From the NCBI GenBank assembly GCA_964591245.1, contig CAZPZZ010000222.1:1-5426 (forward strand): DNA of 5,426 nt, in the 5' to 3' direction. The position numbers and the translations under genes are program-made. The stretch comes from CAZPZZ01 sp964591245. Lineage in GTDB: Bacteria > Acidobacteriota > Vicinamibacteria > Vicinamibacterales > UBA8438. The notes under the pieces are model-generated. The model ran no database searches, was not told where the DNA came from, and was given only the letters and a program-made list of their open reading frames with translations. Of this stretch, positions 1 through 5,289 are shown piece after piece. Every line of letters begins with the position of its first letter. Position 1 is the first letter of the stretch.

Positions 1-268
1 GGAGCGGGCAGAGTATACGTGGGTGACGGACGATCAGGCGTTGGAGGCGTTTCAAACGGTCGCTCGTCTCGAGGGGCTTCTTCCCGCGCTGGAATCCTCC
101 CACGCGTTGGCGCATGTCGCTACGCTTGCGGGGGAGTATGGTCCAGAGGACAGGTTACTTGTGAATCTTTCGGGTCGGGGTGATAAGGACGTCGAGATTG
201 TACGAGCACGCGGTTTGGGGGGCGACCCGGTCACGGGGGGCGCAGACAGCCAGGGAGAGCGGGCGTGA
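1..268 (+). CDS. trpB: Tryptophan synthase beta chain, C-terminal end (5' truncated by window edge)
   Basis: The beta subunit of tryptophan synthase is a PLP enzyme that joins indole, channelled from the alpha subunit, to serine to make tryptophan in the cytoplasm. Only the last 88 residues are present, read from base 2; base 1 is the third position of a preceding codon. The family signatures are clear: ERAEYTWVTDDQALEAF, then EGLLPALESSHALAH, then NLSGRGDKD. The GRGDKD stretch belongs to the loop that holds the PLP phosphate in TrpB. The tail after GRGDKD is typical in length, ending in a loose Gly/Asp-rich stretch. The GTG at 23 lies inside the conserved region and is not the true start. 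The stop codon overlaps the trpA start as GTGA, so the subunits are probably translationally coupled. Identification is secure; only the N-terminal part is unseen. Confidence 0.97.
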   Translation, partial: ERAEYTWVTDDQALEAFQTVARLEGLLPALESSHALAHVATLAGEYGPEDRLLVNLSGRGDKDVEIVRARGLGGDPVTGGADSQGERA

Positions 269-1086
269 GCGCCAGGATAGAGCATGTGTTTCGGGAACTC
301 CGGAGTCGGCATCAGACGGGTCTGGTGACGTATGTCACCGGTGGAGATCCAGATCTCGAACGGTCTGCGCAGATTCTTCGAGGGCTTGACCGAGCGGGAG
401 CAGACGTGCTTGAGGTGGGTGTGCCATTCTCTGACCCGCTCGCCGATGGACCTGTTATCCAGCAAGCCTCTGAGCGTGCGCTGGCGGCCGGGACGACGCT
501 GGCAGGGGTTCTGGATCTTGTTGAGAGCGTCCGGTCGGATGTGGATGCGGCCATCGTGATCTTTAGCTATGCAAACCCGATCCTGCGTATGGGGCAGGCC
601 GAATTCGCCGCGCGTGCGGCGGCAGTGGGTGTCGACGGTGTGCTGGTGTTGGATCTACCTGTCGAGGAGGCGGGGCCGTTTCGGGAGATGGTGGTCGGTG
701 CGGGAGTCGACCCGATTTTCTTGCTGAGTCCGACAACTATTGATTCTCGTATCCGCCAGGCGGCGGAGTTTGGGCGCGGTTTTCTCTATGCGATCTCTCG
801 CTTGGGAGTGACGGGGGTGCAGGACGAGGTGGCCGCGGATGCGCAAGTTCTCGTAGACCGAGTTCGAGCCATGACCGATCTGCCGATCGCACTCGGTTTC
901 GGTCTGTCACGGCCCGAACATATTCGAGAGGTCGGCGCGTGCGCCGATGCGGCTGTCGTCGGCAGCGCATTGGTGGATGTCATTGCTCGGGAGGCGGATT
1001 CGCCAGACTTGGTGAAAACGGTGGAGCGCTACGTGGCCTGGCTCAAGGGCAATGCCGCGGGGAAGGAGGGCGCGAGCCTGGTATGA
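265..1086 (+). CDS. trpA: Tryptophan synthase alpha chain
   Basis: TrpA cleaves indole-3-glycerol phosphate to indole and glyceraldehyde-3-phosphate and passes indole to TrpB. The 273-residue product is the usual family length and has the TIM-barrel landmarks in order: TYVTGGDPD (22-30), LEVGVPFSDPLADGP (49-63) with catalytic Glu50 and Asp61 (Glu49 and Asp60 in the enteric enzyme), FSYANPIL (100-107), LLSPTT (153-158), the mobile loop SRLGVTGV (178-185), and phosphate-site segments GFGLSRPEHI (211-220) and VGSA (232-235). The GTG start at 265 is supported by its 4-base overlap with the trpB stop and by an AGGGAGAG Shine-Dalgarno at 252-259, about 6 bases upstream. No key residue is missing. 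The gene ends in an ATGA overlap with the chorismate mutase gene, so all three appear to be one transcription unit. Confidence 0.98.
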   Translation: MSARIEHVFRELRSRHQTGLVTYVTGGDPDLERSAQILRGLDRAGADVLEVGVPFSDPLADGPVIQQASERALAAGTTLAGVLDLVESVRSDVDAAIVIFSYANPILRMGQAEFAARAAAVGVDGVLVLDLPVEEAGPFREMVVGAGVDPIFLLSPTTIDSRIRQAAEFGRGFLYAISRLGVTGVQDEVAADAQVLVDRVRAMTDLPIALGFGLSRPEHIREVGACADAAVVGSALVDVIAREADSPDLVKTVERYVAWLKGNAAGKEGASLV

Positions 1087-1394
1087 CATCAGCGAAGAGT
1101 GGCGATGAATCGATGAGAGCTGAAGTAGACCGCCGGATTACGGAGATCCGACTCCGAATGGATGAGCTGGATGCAGAGTTGGTAGCGCTTCTTAATGAAC
1201 GAGCGCGATGCGCTGGTGCCATAGGGCAGCTCAAGGAGACAGTTGGGCTTGCGGTGTATCAACCCGATCGGGAGGTTCAGGTTCTGAATCACGTTCGATC
1301 CGTGAACACGGGGCCATTCGACGGGGCGGCGATCACTCGGTTATTCGAGCGGATCATCGACGAGGCGCGACGATTGGAAGATTCGAATAAGTAG
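1083..1394 (+). CDS. aroQ: Chorismate mutase, AroQ (CM type II) class, mono-functional
   Basis: This enzyme rearranges chorismate to prephenate, the committed step to phenylalanine and tyrosine. The 103-residue, all-helical product spans the whole CM_2 fold and nothing else. Aligned by eye to the E. coli P-protein mutase domain, active-site Arg11, Arg28, Lys39, Arg51 and Glu52 correspond to Arg23, Arg40, Lys51, Arg63 and Glu64. The Asp48 position is Gln60 and the Gln88 position is Glu99. A Glu at that last site is also found in other AroQ enzymes, such as the yeast one. VYQPDREVQVL (59-69) and ITRLFERII (84-92) resemble the mutase halves of PheA proteins, but no prephenate dehydratase domain follows. 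The ATG at 1083 overlaps the trpA stop (ATGA); AAGGAGG at 1063-1069 is 13 bases upstream, rather far. ATG 1113 is a possible but less likely start. It is not preceded by an export signal, so it should be cytoplasmic. Confidence 0.93.
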   Translation: MTSAKSGDESMRAEVDRRITEIRLRMDELDAELVALLNERARCAGAIGQLKETVGLAVYQPDREVQVLNHVRSVNTGPFDGAAITRLFERIIDEARRLEDSNK

Positions 1395-1620
1395 ATCTTG
1401 CGGGAGAGCCCGGGCACAGCGGGTTCGGGGAGAGAGCACCCGAAGTAAGAGGCCTGCCTCGCCGGGAGCGCACGGCGTCGACGTAGCCGGTGCTCTTGCT
1501 CGTTGTGGTGTAGAAGCTTGTGAAACACGTTGCCGACCCCGGCGCGGAGAGTGGAGACATGATGCTTGAGGTTCGCGTTGTGCCGTTGCTACGTGCGGGT
1601 GTGGAGTGTGACATCGACCG
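1395..1620. other. Gap between aroQ and tyrA with potential RNA secondary structure
   Basis: This is the only sizeable gap in the aromatic block. No frame on either strand gives a recognisable protein, apart from the small ORF described separately. It contains several inverted repeats. AGAGCACC at 1433-1440 pairs perfectly with GGTGCTCT at 1489-1496. Inside that helix are GAGG/CCTC (1449-1452 with 1457-1460) and GCCG/CGGC (1461-1464 with 1473-1476), giving a branched fold. An alternative hairpin TTCGGG/CCCGAA (1424-1429 with 1439-1444) would compete with the outer helix. GCCG/CGGC at 1532-1543 lies just before a Shine-Dalgarno-like stretch. There is no T-run for an intrinsic terminator, no clear promoter and no match I can defend to a known riboswitch or T-box. 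It may be a cis-regulatory leader for tyrA, or simply GC-rich spacer. Confidence 0.35.
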
Positions 1621-1624
1621 ATGA
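1559..1624 (+). CDS. Possible 21-codon small ORF translationally coupled to tyrA
   Basis: A short ORF starts ATGATG and ends with TGA overlapping the tyrA start codon as ATGA. It is preceded by GGAGAG at 1546-1551, 7 bases from the first ATG, and GGAG at 1553-1556, 5 bases from the second ATG. This is a better ribosome site than anything directly in front of tyrA itself. The peptide begins MMLEVRVVPLLRAG and ends in an acidic/basic tail. It has no Tyr, Phe or Trp codons, so it is not a classical aromatic attenuation leader. The frame is open back to a stop at 1511-1513, allowing a GTG start at 1520. I recognise no family. Its likeliest role, if translated, is to deliver ribosomes to tyrA. It could equally be chance. 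Confidence 0.35.
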   Translation: MMLEVRVVPLLRAGVECDIDR

Positions 1625-2544
1625 CCGATCAGCCTCGTACGTTACCCGTCATTCAGCCCGGATCTACGTCGGCGGCGCCGCCGCCGTTCGAGAAGGTGGC
1701 CATCGTGGGCCTCGGGTTGATCGGTGGCTCGATAGCGCTAGCGGCCCGGCAGCATTGGCCTTCTTGCCTGGTACTTGGTCTAGACCGGAAGCAGGTGCTT
1801 GAAAAGGCGATGGTGCTTCATGCTATTGACGTCGCGGCTGACGATCCTGGCGTCATCGCCGAAGCCGATCTTGTCATTCTTGCGGCTCCGGTGGAGCAGA
1901 ATATCGCGCGCCTGGCCGACTTGGATACCTACGTGAGAACGCCAGCGCTGGTGACTGACGTGGGGAGTACGAAGAGGACGACCGTTGAGGCCGCCAGGCA
2001 ACTCCCGTCTCGGTTCACTTTCATCGGGGGACACCCGCTTGGAGGAGCGCCGCGAGGTGGGATTGAATATGCCAGGCCGGATTTATTCGTGGACCGTCCG
2101 TGGATCTTCACGCCCGATGGAGACAAAGCGGCAGGAATGCTGGAGCGCCTCTCGACCTTCGTTCGTACCATGGGTGCGAATCCTCATGTCGTCGATCCCG
2201 TAGAGCATGATCGGTTACTCGCGTACGTGAGTCACCTCCCGCAGCTCACAGCGAGTGCGCTGATGCATGTTGTGGGAACGGAAGCGGGCGAAGAGGGGCT
2301 CAGACTTACGGGCCGGGGGTTGTTTGATGCCACCAGGCTTGCATCGAGCCCAGCGGATATTTGGCGGGATATTTGTCGTTCGAACGCCGACGTTATCGGT
2401 GAAGCCTTGGACGCGCTGCTTGGTGAATTGCAAGCGCTACGCGATGGGTTGGAGTCGAGTGACGACATTGATCGGGTGTTTGACTCGGCTGGACGCTGGC
2501 GATCGCAGCTTGCGGCTCTGCGAGCTTCGCGCGACAAGGCGTGA
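1621..2544 (+). CDS. tyrA: Prephenate dehydrogenase (TyrA)
   Basis: TyrA performs the NAD(P)-dependent oxidative decarboxylation of prephenate to 4-hydroxyphenylpyruvate, the step before tyrosine. The 307-residue protein has an N-terminal Rossmann domain with VAIVGLGLIGGS (26-37) and a C-terminal helical dimerisation domain. Family active-site residues are all visible: Ser116 in TDVGSTK, His138 in GGHPLGG, His205 in YVSHLPQ and Arg239 in DATRLASS, followed by IWRDI (247-251). These match Ser126, His147, His217 and Arg250 of the Aquifex enzyme as I recall it. No ACT or chorismate mutase domain is fused, consistent with the separate aroQ upstream. The first 24 residues are a Pro/Ser/Ala-rich extension. 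A stop at 1609-1611 in the same frame bounds the start, making ATG 1621 the first option, although its own Shine-Dalgarno is poor (GGAG at 1603-1606, 14 bases away). GTG 1696 is a shorter, less likely alternative. The end overlaps the next gene as GTGA. Confidence 0.96.
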   Translation: MTDQPRTLPVIQPGSTSAAPPPFEKVAIVGLGLIGGSIALAARQHWPSCLVLGLDRKQVLEKAMVLHAIDVAADDPGVIAEADLVILAAPVEQNIARLADLDTYVRTPALVTDVGSTKRTTVEAARQLPSRFTFIGGHPLGGAPRGGIEYARPDLFVDRPWIFTPDGDKAAGMLERLSTFVRTMGANPHVVDPVEHDRLLAYVSHLPQLTASALMHVVGTEAGEEGLRLTGRGLFDATRLASSPADIWRDICRSNADVIGEALDALLGELQALRDGLESSDDIDRVFDSAGRWRSQLAALRASRDKA

Positions 2545-2972
2545 AGCCGGTGCAGATCGGCCCATCGGTTCTTCGTGACGTGCTCGAGCATGCGCGCCGG
2601 ACTGTTCCGGAGGAATGTTGCGGCCTTCTTCTCGGAGCCGCCAATCGCATCGAGACAGCGTATCCCGCGCGGAACGTGTTTCGAAGCCAGACGCGGTTTC
2701 AAGTGCATCCTGCCGACCATTTCGCCGCGATCAGATTGGCGAGGGCCGAAGGGCGTGCGGTGGTCGGGGCCTACCACTCGCACCCGAAATCCTCCCCGAG
2801 ACCGTCGCTCACCGATGAGGAGGAGGCGGCCGATACCGAATTCTGGTATCTCATCGTCTCGCCCGCCATGGCGGAGACGCGGGCCTATCGCTTGATAGAG
2901 GGCTCGCTCGTGGAGGTCGAACTCCACGTTGTGGAGGGCGAGATCGACTCCTCGGACCGGGCAGGGGCCTAG
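2541..2972 (+). CDS. M67 family JAMM/MPN metallopeptidase
   Basis: This is a stand-alone 143-residue JAB/MPN domain. It carries the full zinc-protease signature: Glu25 in PEECCGLLLG, then HSHPKSSPRPSLTD with His79, His81, Ser89 and Asp92, exactly H-x-H-x7-S-x2-D. It is therefore predicted to be catalytically active. Characterised bacterial relatives, such as mycobacterial Mec, trim ubiquitin-like sulfur carrier proteins; others accompany MoeB/ThiF-type E1 enzymes. None of those partners is in this window, so the substrate here is unknown. The GTG start overlaps the tyrA stop; GTG 2550 is an alternative that gives a start close to typical family N-termini. No signal peptide or membrane segment is seen, so it is probably cytoplasmic. 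It is the last gene of the aromatic block and converges with the PKD-protein gene 58 bases downstream, where no clear intrinsic terminator is visible. Confidence 0.92.
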   Translation: MKPVQIGPSVLRDVLEHARRTVPEECCGLLLGAANRIETAYPARNVFRSQTRFQVHPADHFAAIRLARAEGRAVVGAYHSHPKSSPRPSLTDEEEAADTEFWYLIVSPAMAETRAYRLIEGSLVEVELHVVEGEIDSSDRAGA

Positions 2973-3030
2973 GAGAGTTGCTGGATGAAGCAATGTTCGG
3001 AAGCAGCGTCGCTGAACGTCCGGGCGAGCA

Positions 3031-3477
3031 CTAATCGGGAAATCGGCCGCCTTGCACCCGAACGGCCGTACGGGCCGTTGCGATCACTTCGTCTCGCTTC
3101 TTGAGAATAAGTCGAATCTCGTAACGTCCGCCGATATCGTACGAATGGCGTCGAGAGAATCGACGTCGAATTTCGCTGACACCAGGTTCATAGGGATCGC
3201 AGTCAAAGATACTTTCGGAACGTGTGCCGTCGTCCCAGTCCCATTCCGCGCTTAAGCAATAGAATCGTTCATTGTCATCAGCGCCCCCGCGCAGCAGGCC
3301 GGTAAAGCCGATTTCTACAGGGGCAAACCCGAGGTTGCGTCGTGCGCGGAGTGTGAGTTCTGGTTCTTCCTCCTCTTCCTGCTCGGCCACGACCGCCGTC
3401 GGGTTGAATCCGATCATCGAAAGCAGCACCGTCCCGACAATCAACCAGGATTCCCATCGCTTGCGCTGTTGCTCCAT
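3031..3477 (-). CDS. Small probable exported protein with one PKD-like domain
   Basis: I do not recognise a named family for this 148-residue protein. The N-terminus looks like a signal peptide: basic MEQQRKR, hydrophobic 11-23 (WLIVGTVLLSMIG), then a likely signal peptidase I site after AVVA at residue 31. A strongly acidic stretch (EQEEEEEPE, 32-40) follows. Residues 42-141 read as a PKD/Ig-like beta-sandwich: AEWDWDDGT (77-85) is the WDFGDGT-type motif, and HSYDIGGRYEIRL (111-123) is the matching HxY..G.Y.V.L strand pair. Such domains usually mediate protein or carbohydrate contacts outside the cytoplasm. Here the domain is alone, with no enzyme or anchor attached. Cys74 and Cys93 could form a disulfide. 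The ATG at 3477 has no Shine-Dalgarno but has a TACAAT box exactly 6 bases upstream, suggesting leaderless expression. It is divergent from pepA. Confidence 0.8.
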   Translation of the reverse strand: MEQQRKRWESWLIVGTVLLSMIGFNPTAVVAEQEEEEEPELTLRARRNLGFAPVEIGFTGLLRGGADDNERFYCLSAEWDWDDGTRSESIFDCDPYEPGVSEIRRRFSRRHSYDIGGRYEIRLILKKRDEVIATARTAVRVQGGRFPD

Positions 3478-3483
3478 ATGCGG

Positions 3484-3489
3484 ATTGTA
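3484..3489 (-). promoter_or_regulatory. Predicted -10 box of a leaderless promoter for the PKD-protein gene
   Basis: On the minus strand the hexamer reads TACAAT, one base from the sigma-70 consensus. It ends 6 bases before the ATG at 3477, so a start site at the usual distance would fall on the A of the start codon. No Shine-Dalgarno lies between. A good -35 box is not evident; the best 17-18 base spacings give weak TGGAAT or CTGGAA. The preceding bases (CGCGC) match those before the pepA -10 box. Confidence 0.55.
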
Positions 3490-3501
3490 GCGCGAGCGCT
3501 A
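3488..3501. repeat. Palindrome TAGCGC-GA-GCGCTA next to the PKD-gene -10 box; possible operator
   Basis: Two perfect 6-base arms separated by GA form this inverted repeat. Flanking bases extend it to GGAT + TAGCGC on both arms (3482-3505), with two extra bases on one side. It overlaps the -10 hexamer by two bases and fills most of the expected -10/-35 spacer of the minus-strand promoter. That is a natural place for a repressor or a spacer-binding activator. No regulator gene is nearby, and GC-rich sequence can produce such a palindrome by chance. Confidence 0.4.
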
Positions 3502-3588
3502 ATCCCATTCCAGAAGGGACTCGTTTGCCTCCGGGCGACTTCGACAGGTTGACGTCTCGTCACGGCCGAAGCCGGTTCAGGTGCGCGC

Positions 3589-3594
3589 TATAAT
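3589..3594 (+). promoter_or_regulatory. Predicted -10 box of a leaderless promoter for pepA
   Basis: A perfect TATAAT lies exactly 6 bases before the ATG at 3601, so transcription would be expected to begin at the start codon itself. No Shine-Dalgarno is present upstream. At the 17-base spacing the -35 position reads CCGAAG, which is poor; TTGACG at 3549-3554 is too far away (34 bases). A small dyad CGGC/GCCG (3563-3566 with 3571-3574) occupies the region where a -35 contact would be. The match to the divergent PKD-gene box supports a real promoter. Confidence 0.6.
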
Positions 3595-3600
3595 TTGCCG

Positions 3601-5109
3601 ATGCTACACGAGGAAACACCGACCGTTCACTGTACCGGGGAGGCGCTTGAGTCGCTTTCTGTGGATTTGATTTGCGTTCCCTACTTCGAAGATGAACCTG
3701 CGGACGCCTTGGGCGCGCTCGATAGTGCGGTTGGACACAGCATTAATCGTGCTCGGGCCTCCGGGGAGTTGACGGGAAAGCTGCATTCGTCATTCTTCAC
3801 CGATGTCGTGGATACGACGTGGTCGTGCCGACGAATCCTGTTGGTCGGAGCCGGTAAAGCGGACGGATATACGACAAGCCGAGCGTCGACGGTGGCGGCA
3901 ACAGCTGGAGGGGTCGCGCGTGAGCGAGGCGCAGGACGGCTCGCGTTGGTGTGCCGCGAGCGTGGTGAGAGCTCGGCCATGGTTCAGGCCTCCGCCGAAG
4001 GAGTGCTTCTGGGCAGTTTTCGAGACACGCGGTTCAAGAGCGAGAACGCGGAATCGACACTCGTCACCGGGGTGGAATTGGTGGTGGGTACAGCGGGGCT
4101 GTCTGTCGCTCGGGCGGCGGCGGAGCGTGGTGCGGTCCTGGGAGAGTGTACGAATCGGGCGAGAGAACTCTCCAACGAACCAGGCAATCTGTTTACGCCG
4201 CGGGTCTTCGCGGACAGGGCGATGGCCTTGGCGAGCGGATCACGTACGACCGTGGAAATTATGGACGAGACGGCGATCGCGTCCCAGGGCATGGGGTTGT
4301 TACAAGGGGTGGCTCAGGGAAGTGTGGAACCGGCGCGCGTCATCATCATGAAGTACGAGCCGGAGGAGCCGGTCGATGGACCGGTATTGGGATTGGTGGG
4401 GAAAGGCGTGACGTTCGATACTGGGGGCATTTCGATTAAGCCATCAGAGGCTATGGATCGGATGAAACGCGACATGGCTGGTGGGGCTGCCGTCGTGTGT
4501 GCCATGCGGGCCATCGAACGACTGCGTCCGCCGGTCCGTGTCTTCGGCATCGTGCCCGCGGTCGAAAATATGCCTGGCGGAGGAGCGATCAGACCCGGAG
4601 ATGTACTGACCGCCGCGGATGGCAAGACGGTAGAAGTTTTGAATACCGACGCGGAAGGGCGGCTGATTCTCGCTGATGCGATGGTCGTTGCTCGGCGTCG
4701 CGGAGTTACCCACTTGGTCGACATTGCGACGTTGACCGGGGCGTGTGTCGTGGCGCTTGGCCACCATGCCAGCGGACTGGTGGGAACTCCACCGGCGTGG
4801 GTCGAGACGGTACGCGCCGCAGGCGATCGCGCCGGCGAGCGATTGTGGCCTCTTCCGGCATACGAGGATTACGCCGAACAACTCAAGAGCGACACGGCCG
4901 ATCTCGCGAATATCGGTGGGCGCGCCGCTGGGGCTATTACTGCCGGTATGTTTCTCCACGCGTTTACGGGCGGGTTGCCGTGGGCCCACCTGGATGTCGC
5001 TGGTACTGCCTGGTTTGAGGACAGCAAGCCGTTTCACGTCAAAGGCGCGAGTGGTGTCGGTGTTCGCACACTTGCGATGCTCCCCTTTGCTTCTTCGTGG
5101 TACGCCTAG
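3601..5109 (+). CDS. pepA: Leucyl aminopeptidase, peptidase family M17 (PepA)
   Basis: PepA is a cytoplasmic, normally hexameric, two-metal aminopeptidase that removes N-terminal residues from peptides. From ATG 3601 the product is 502 residues, the normal family size: a divergent N-terminal macro-like domain (about 1-165) and a conserved catalytic domain. Residues visible, numbered from that ATG: Lys268 and Asp273 in GKGVTFDTGG, Lys280 in SIKPS, Asp291 in KRDMAGGAAV, and Asp350, Glu352 and Arg354 in the signature NTDAEGRL. All seven metal and active-site positions known from E. coli PepA are present. Also typical are NEPGN (residues 192-196) and the C-terminal WAHLDVAGTAW and GASGVGVRTL. A TTG at 3595 could add two residues, but the TATAAT box places the likely transcript start at 3601, making ATG 3601 preferable and the mRNA leaderless. 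E. coli PepA also binds DNA in recombination and regulation; nothing here shows that role. Confidence 0.96.
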   Translation: MLHEETPTVHCTGEALESLSVDLICVPYFEDEPADALGALDSAVGHSINRARASGELTGKLHSSFFTDVVDTTWSCRRILLVGAGKADGYTTSRASTVAATAGGVARERGAGRLALVCRERGESSAMVQASAEGVLLGSFRDTRFKSENAESTLVTGVELVVGTAGLSVARAAAERGAVLGECTNRARELSNEPGNLFTPRVFADRAMALASGSRTTVEIMDETAIASQGMGLLQGVAQGSVEPARVIIMKYEPEEPVDGPVLGLVGKGVTFDTGGISIKPSEAMDRMKRDMAGGAAVVCAMRAIERLRPPVRVFGIVPAVENMPGGGAIRPGDVLTAADGKTVEVLNTDAEGRLILADAMVVARRRGVTHLVDIATLTGACVVALGHHASGLVGTPPAWVETVRAAGDRAGERLWPLPAYEDYAEQLKSDTADLANIGGRAAGAITAGMFLHAFTGGLPWAHLDVAGTAWFEDSKPFHVKGASGVGVRTLAMLPFASSWYA

Positions 5110-5289
5110 TCAGATCTAGTGGGCTCGCGAATGAGCTCGGCGGGAATGCTGGCCGTGAGGTCGGCAGATGCGTGAGCAGACTAGGGGCATTGTAGTGAGC
5201 CCAGACGCGACGTCGGTTGGCGAGGATTACATTCCGTCAATCTTTGTTGCCGGAATGTGCACGTTCGCGCCAGCGTTCACGCTGGAAAA
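5110..5289. other. Convergent pepA/ftsK intergenic region with several inverted repeats
   Basis: No convincing ORF lies here. TGGGCTC (5120-5126) can pair with GAGCCCA (5197-5203), closing about 84 bases. Inside, TGCTGGCC-GTGA-GGTCGGCA (5147-5166) forms an 8-pair stem with two G-U pairs and a GNRA-type loop, and ACTA/TAGT (5180-5183 with 5193-5196) forms a small arm beside the outer helix. The size and 7-base outer stem recall a tRNA, but the GTTCGANNC T-arm is missing, so I do not call one. Further right, ACATTCCG/CGGAATGT (5229-5236 with 5251-5258) is a perfect 8-base inverted repeat with a 14-base loop. This could be 3'-UTR structure for pepA and/or ftsK. Confidence 0.3.
5270..5285. terminator. 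Hairpin 4 bases past the ftsK stop; possible terminator element
   Basis: CCAGCG and CGCTGG form a perfect 6-base stem around a 4-base loop (TTCA on the + strand). It begins 4 bases after the end of ftsK as read on the minus strand. There is no T-run on the exit side in either direction; the AAAA at 5286-5289 gives only TTTT ahead of the stem on the minus strand. It is not a classic intrinsic terminator and may instead protect the ftsK mRNA 3' end. Confidence 0.3.

Noticed and set aside
1401..1452. Resemblance to a glycine riboswitch (GGGAGAG ... CACCCGAAG)
   Set aside because: The GGAGAG and CCGAAG fragments are present, but the conserved core after CCGAAGG and the second aptamer are absent, and the downstream gene is not for glycine metabolism.
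1559..1624. Classical attenuation leader peptide for tyrA
   Set aside because: The peptide has no Tyr, Phe or Trp codons and no terminator hairpin with a T-run follows before tyrA.
2232..2993. A 253-codon open frame on the minus strand
   Set aside because: It lies antisense to tyrA and the JAMM gene, both of which have clear family motifs. Its translation is Arg/Ser/Pro-rich with no recognisable domain, as expected for a GC-rich shadow frame.
2985..3104. A 39-codon ORF on the + strand with GGAGAG 8 bases ahead of its ATG
   Set aside because: The ribosome site is reasonable, but the last two thirds run antisense through the PKD gene and the peptide matches nothing I know. It is too short to support.
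3549..3594. TTGACG as the -35 box partner of TATAAT for pepA
   Set aside because: The spacing is 34 bases, about twice what sigma-70 RNA polymerase accepts.
5120..5203. tRNA gene
   Set aside because: There is a 7-base outer stem of suitable span, but no GTTCGANNC T-loop, no standard D-arm bases and no clear anticodon arm.
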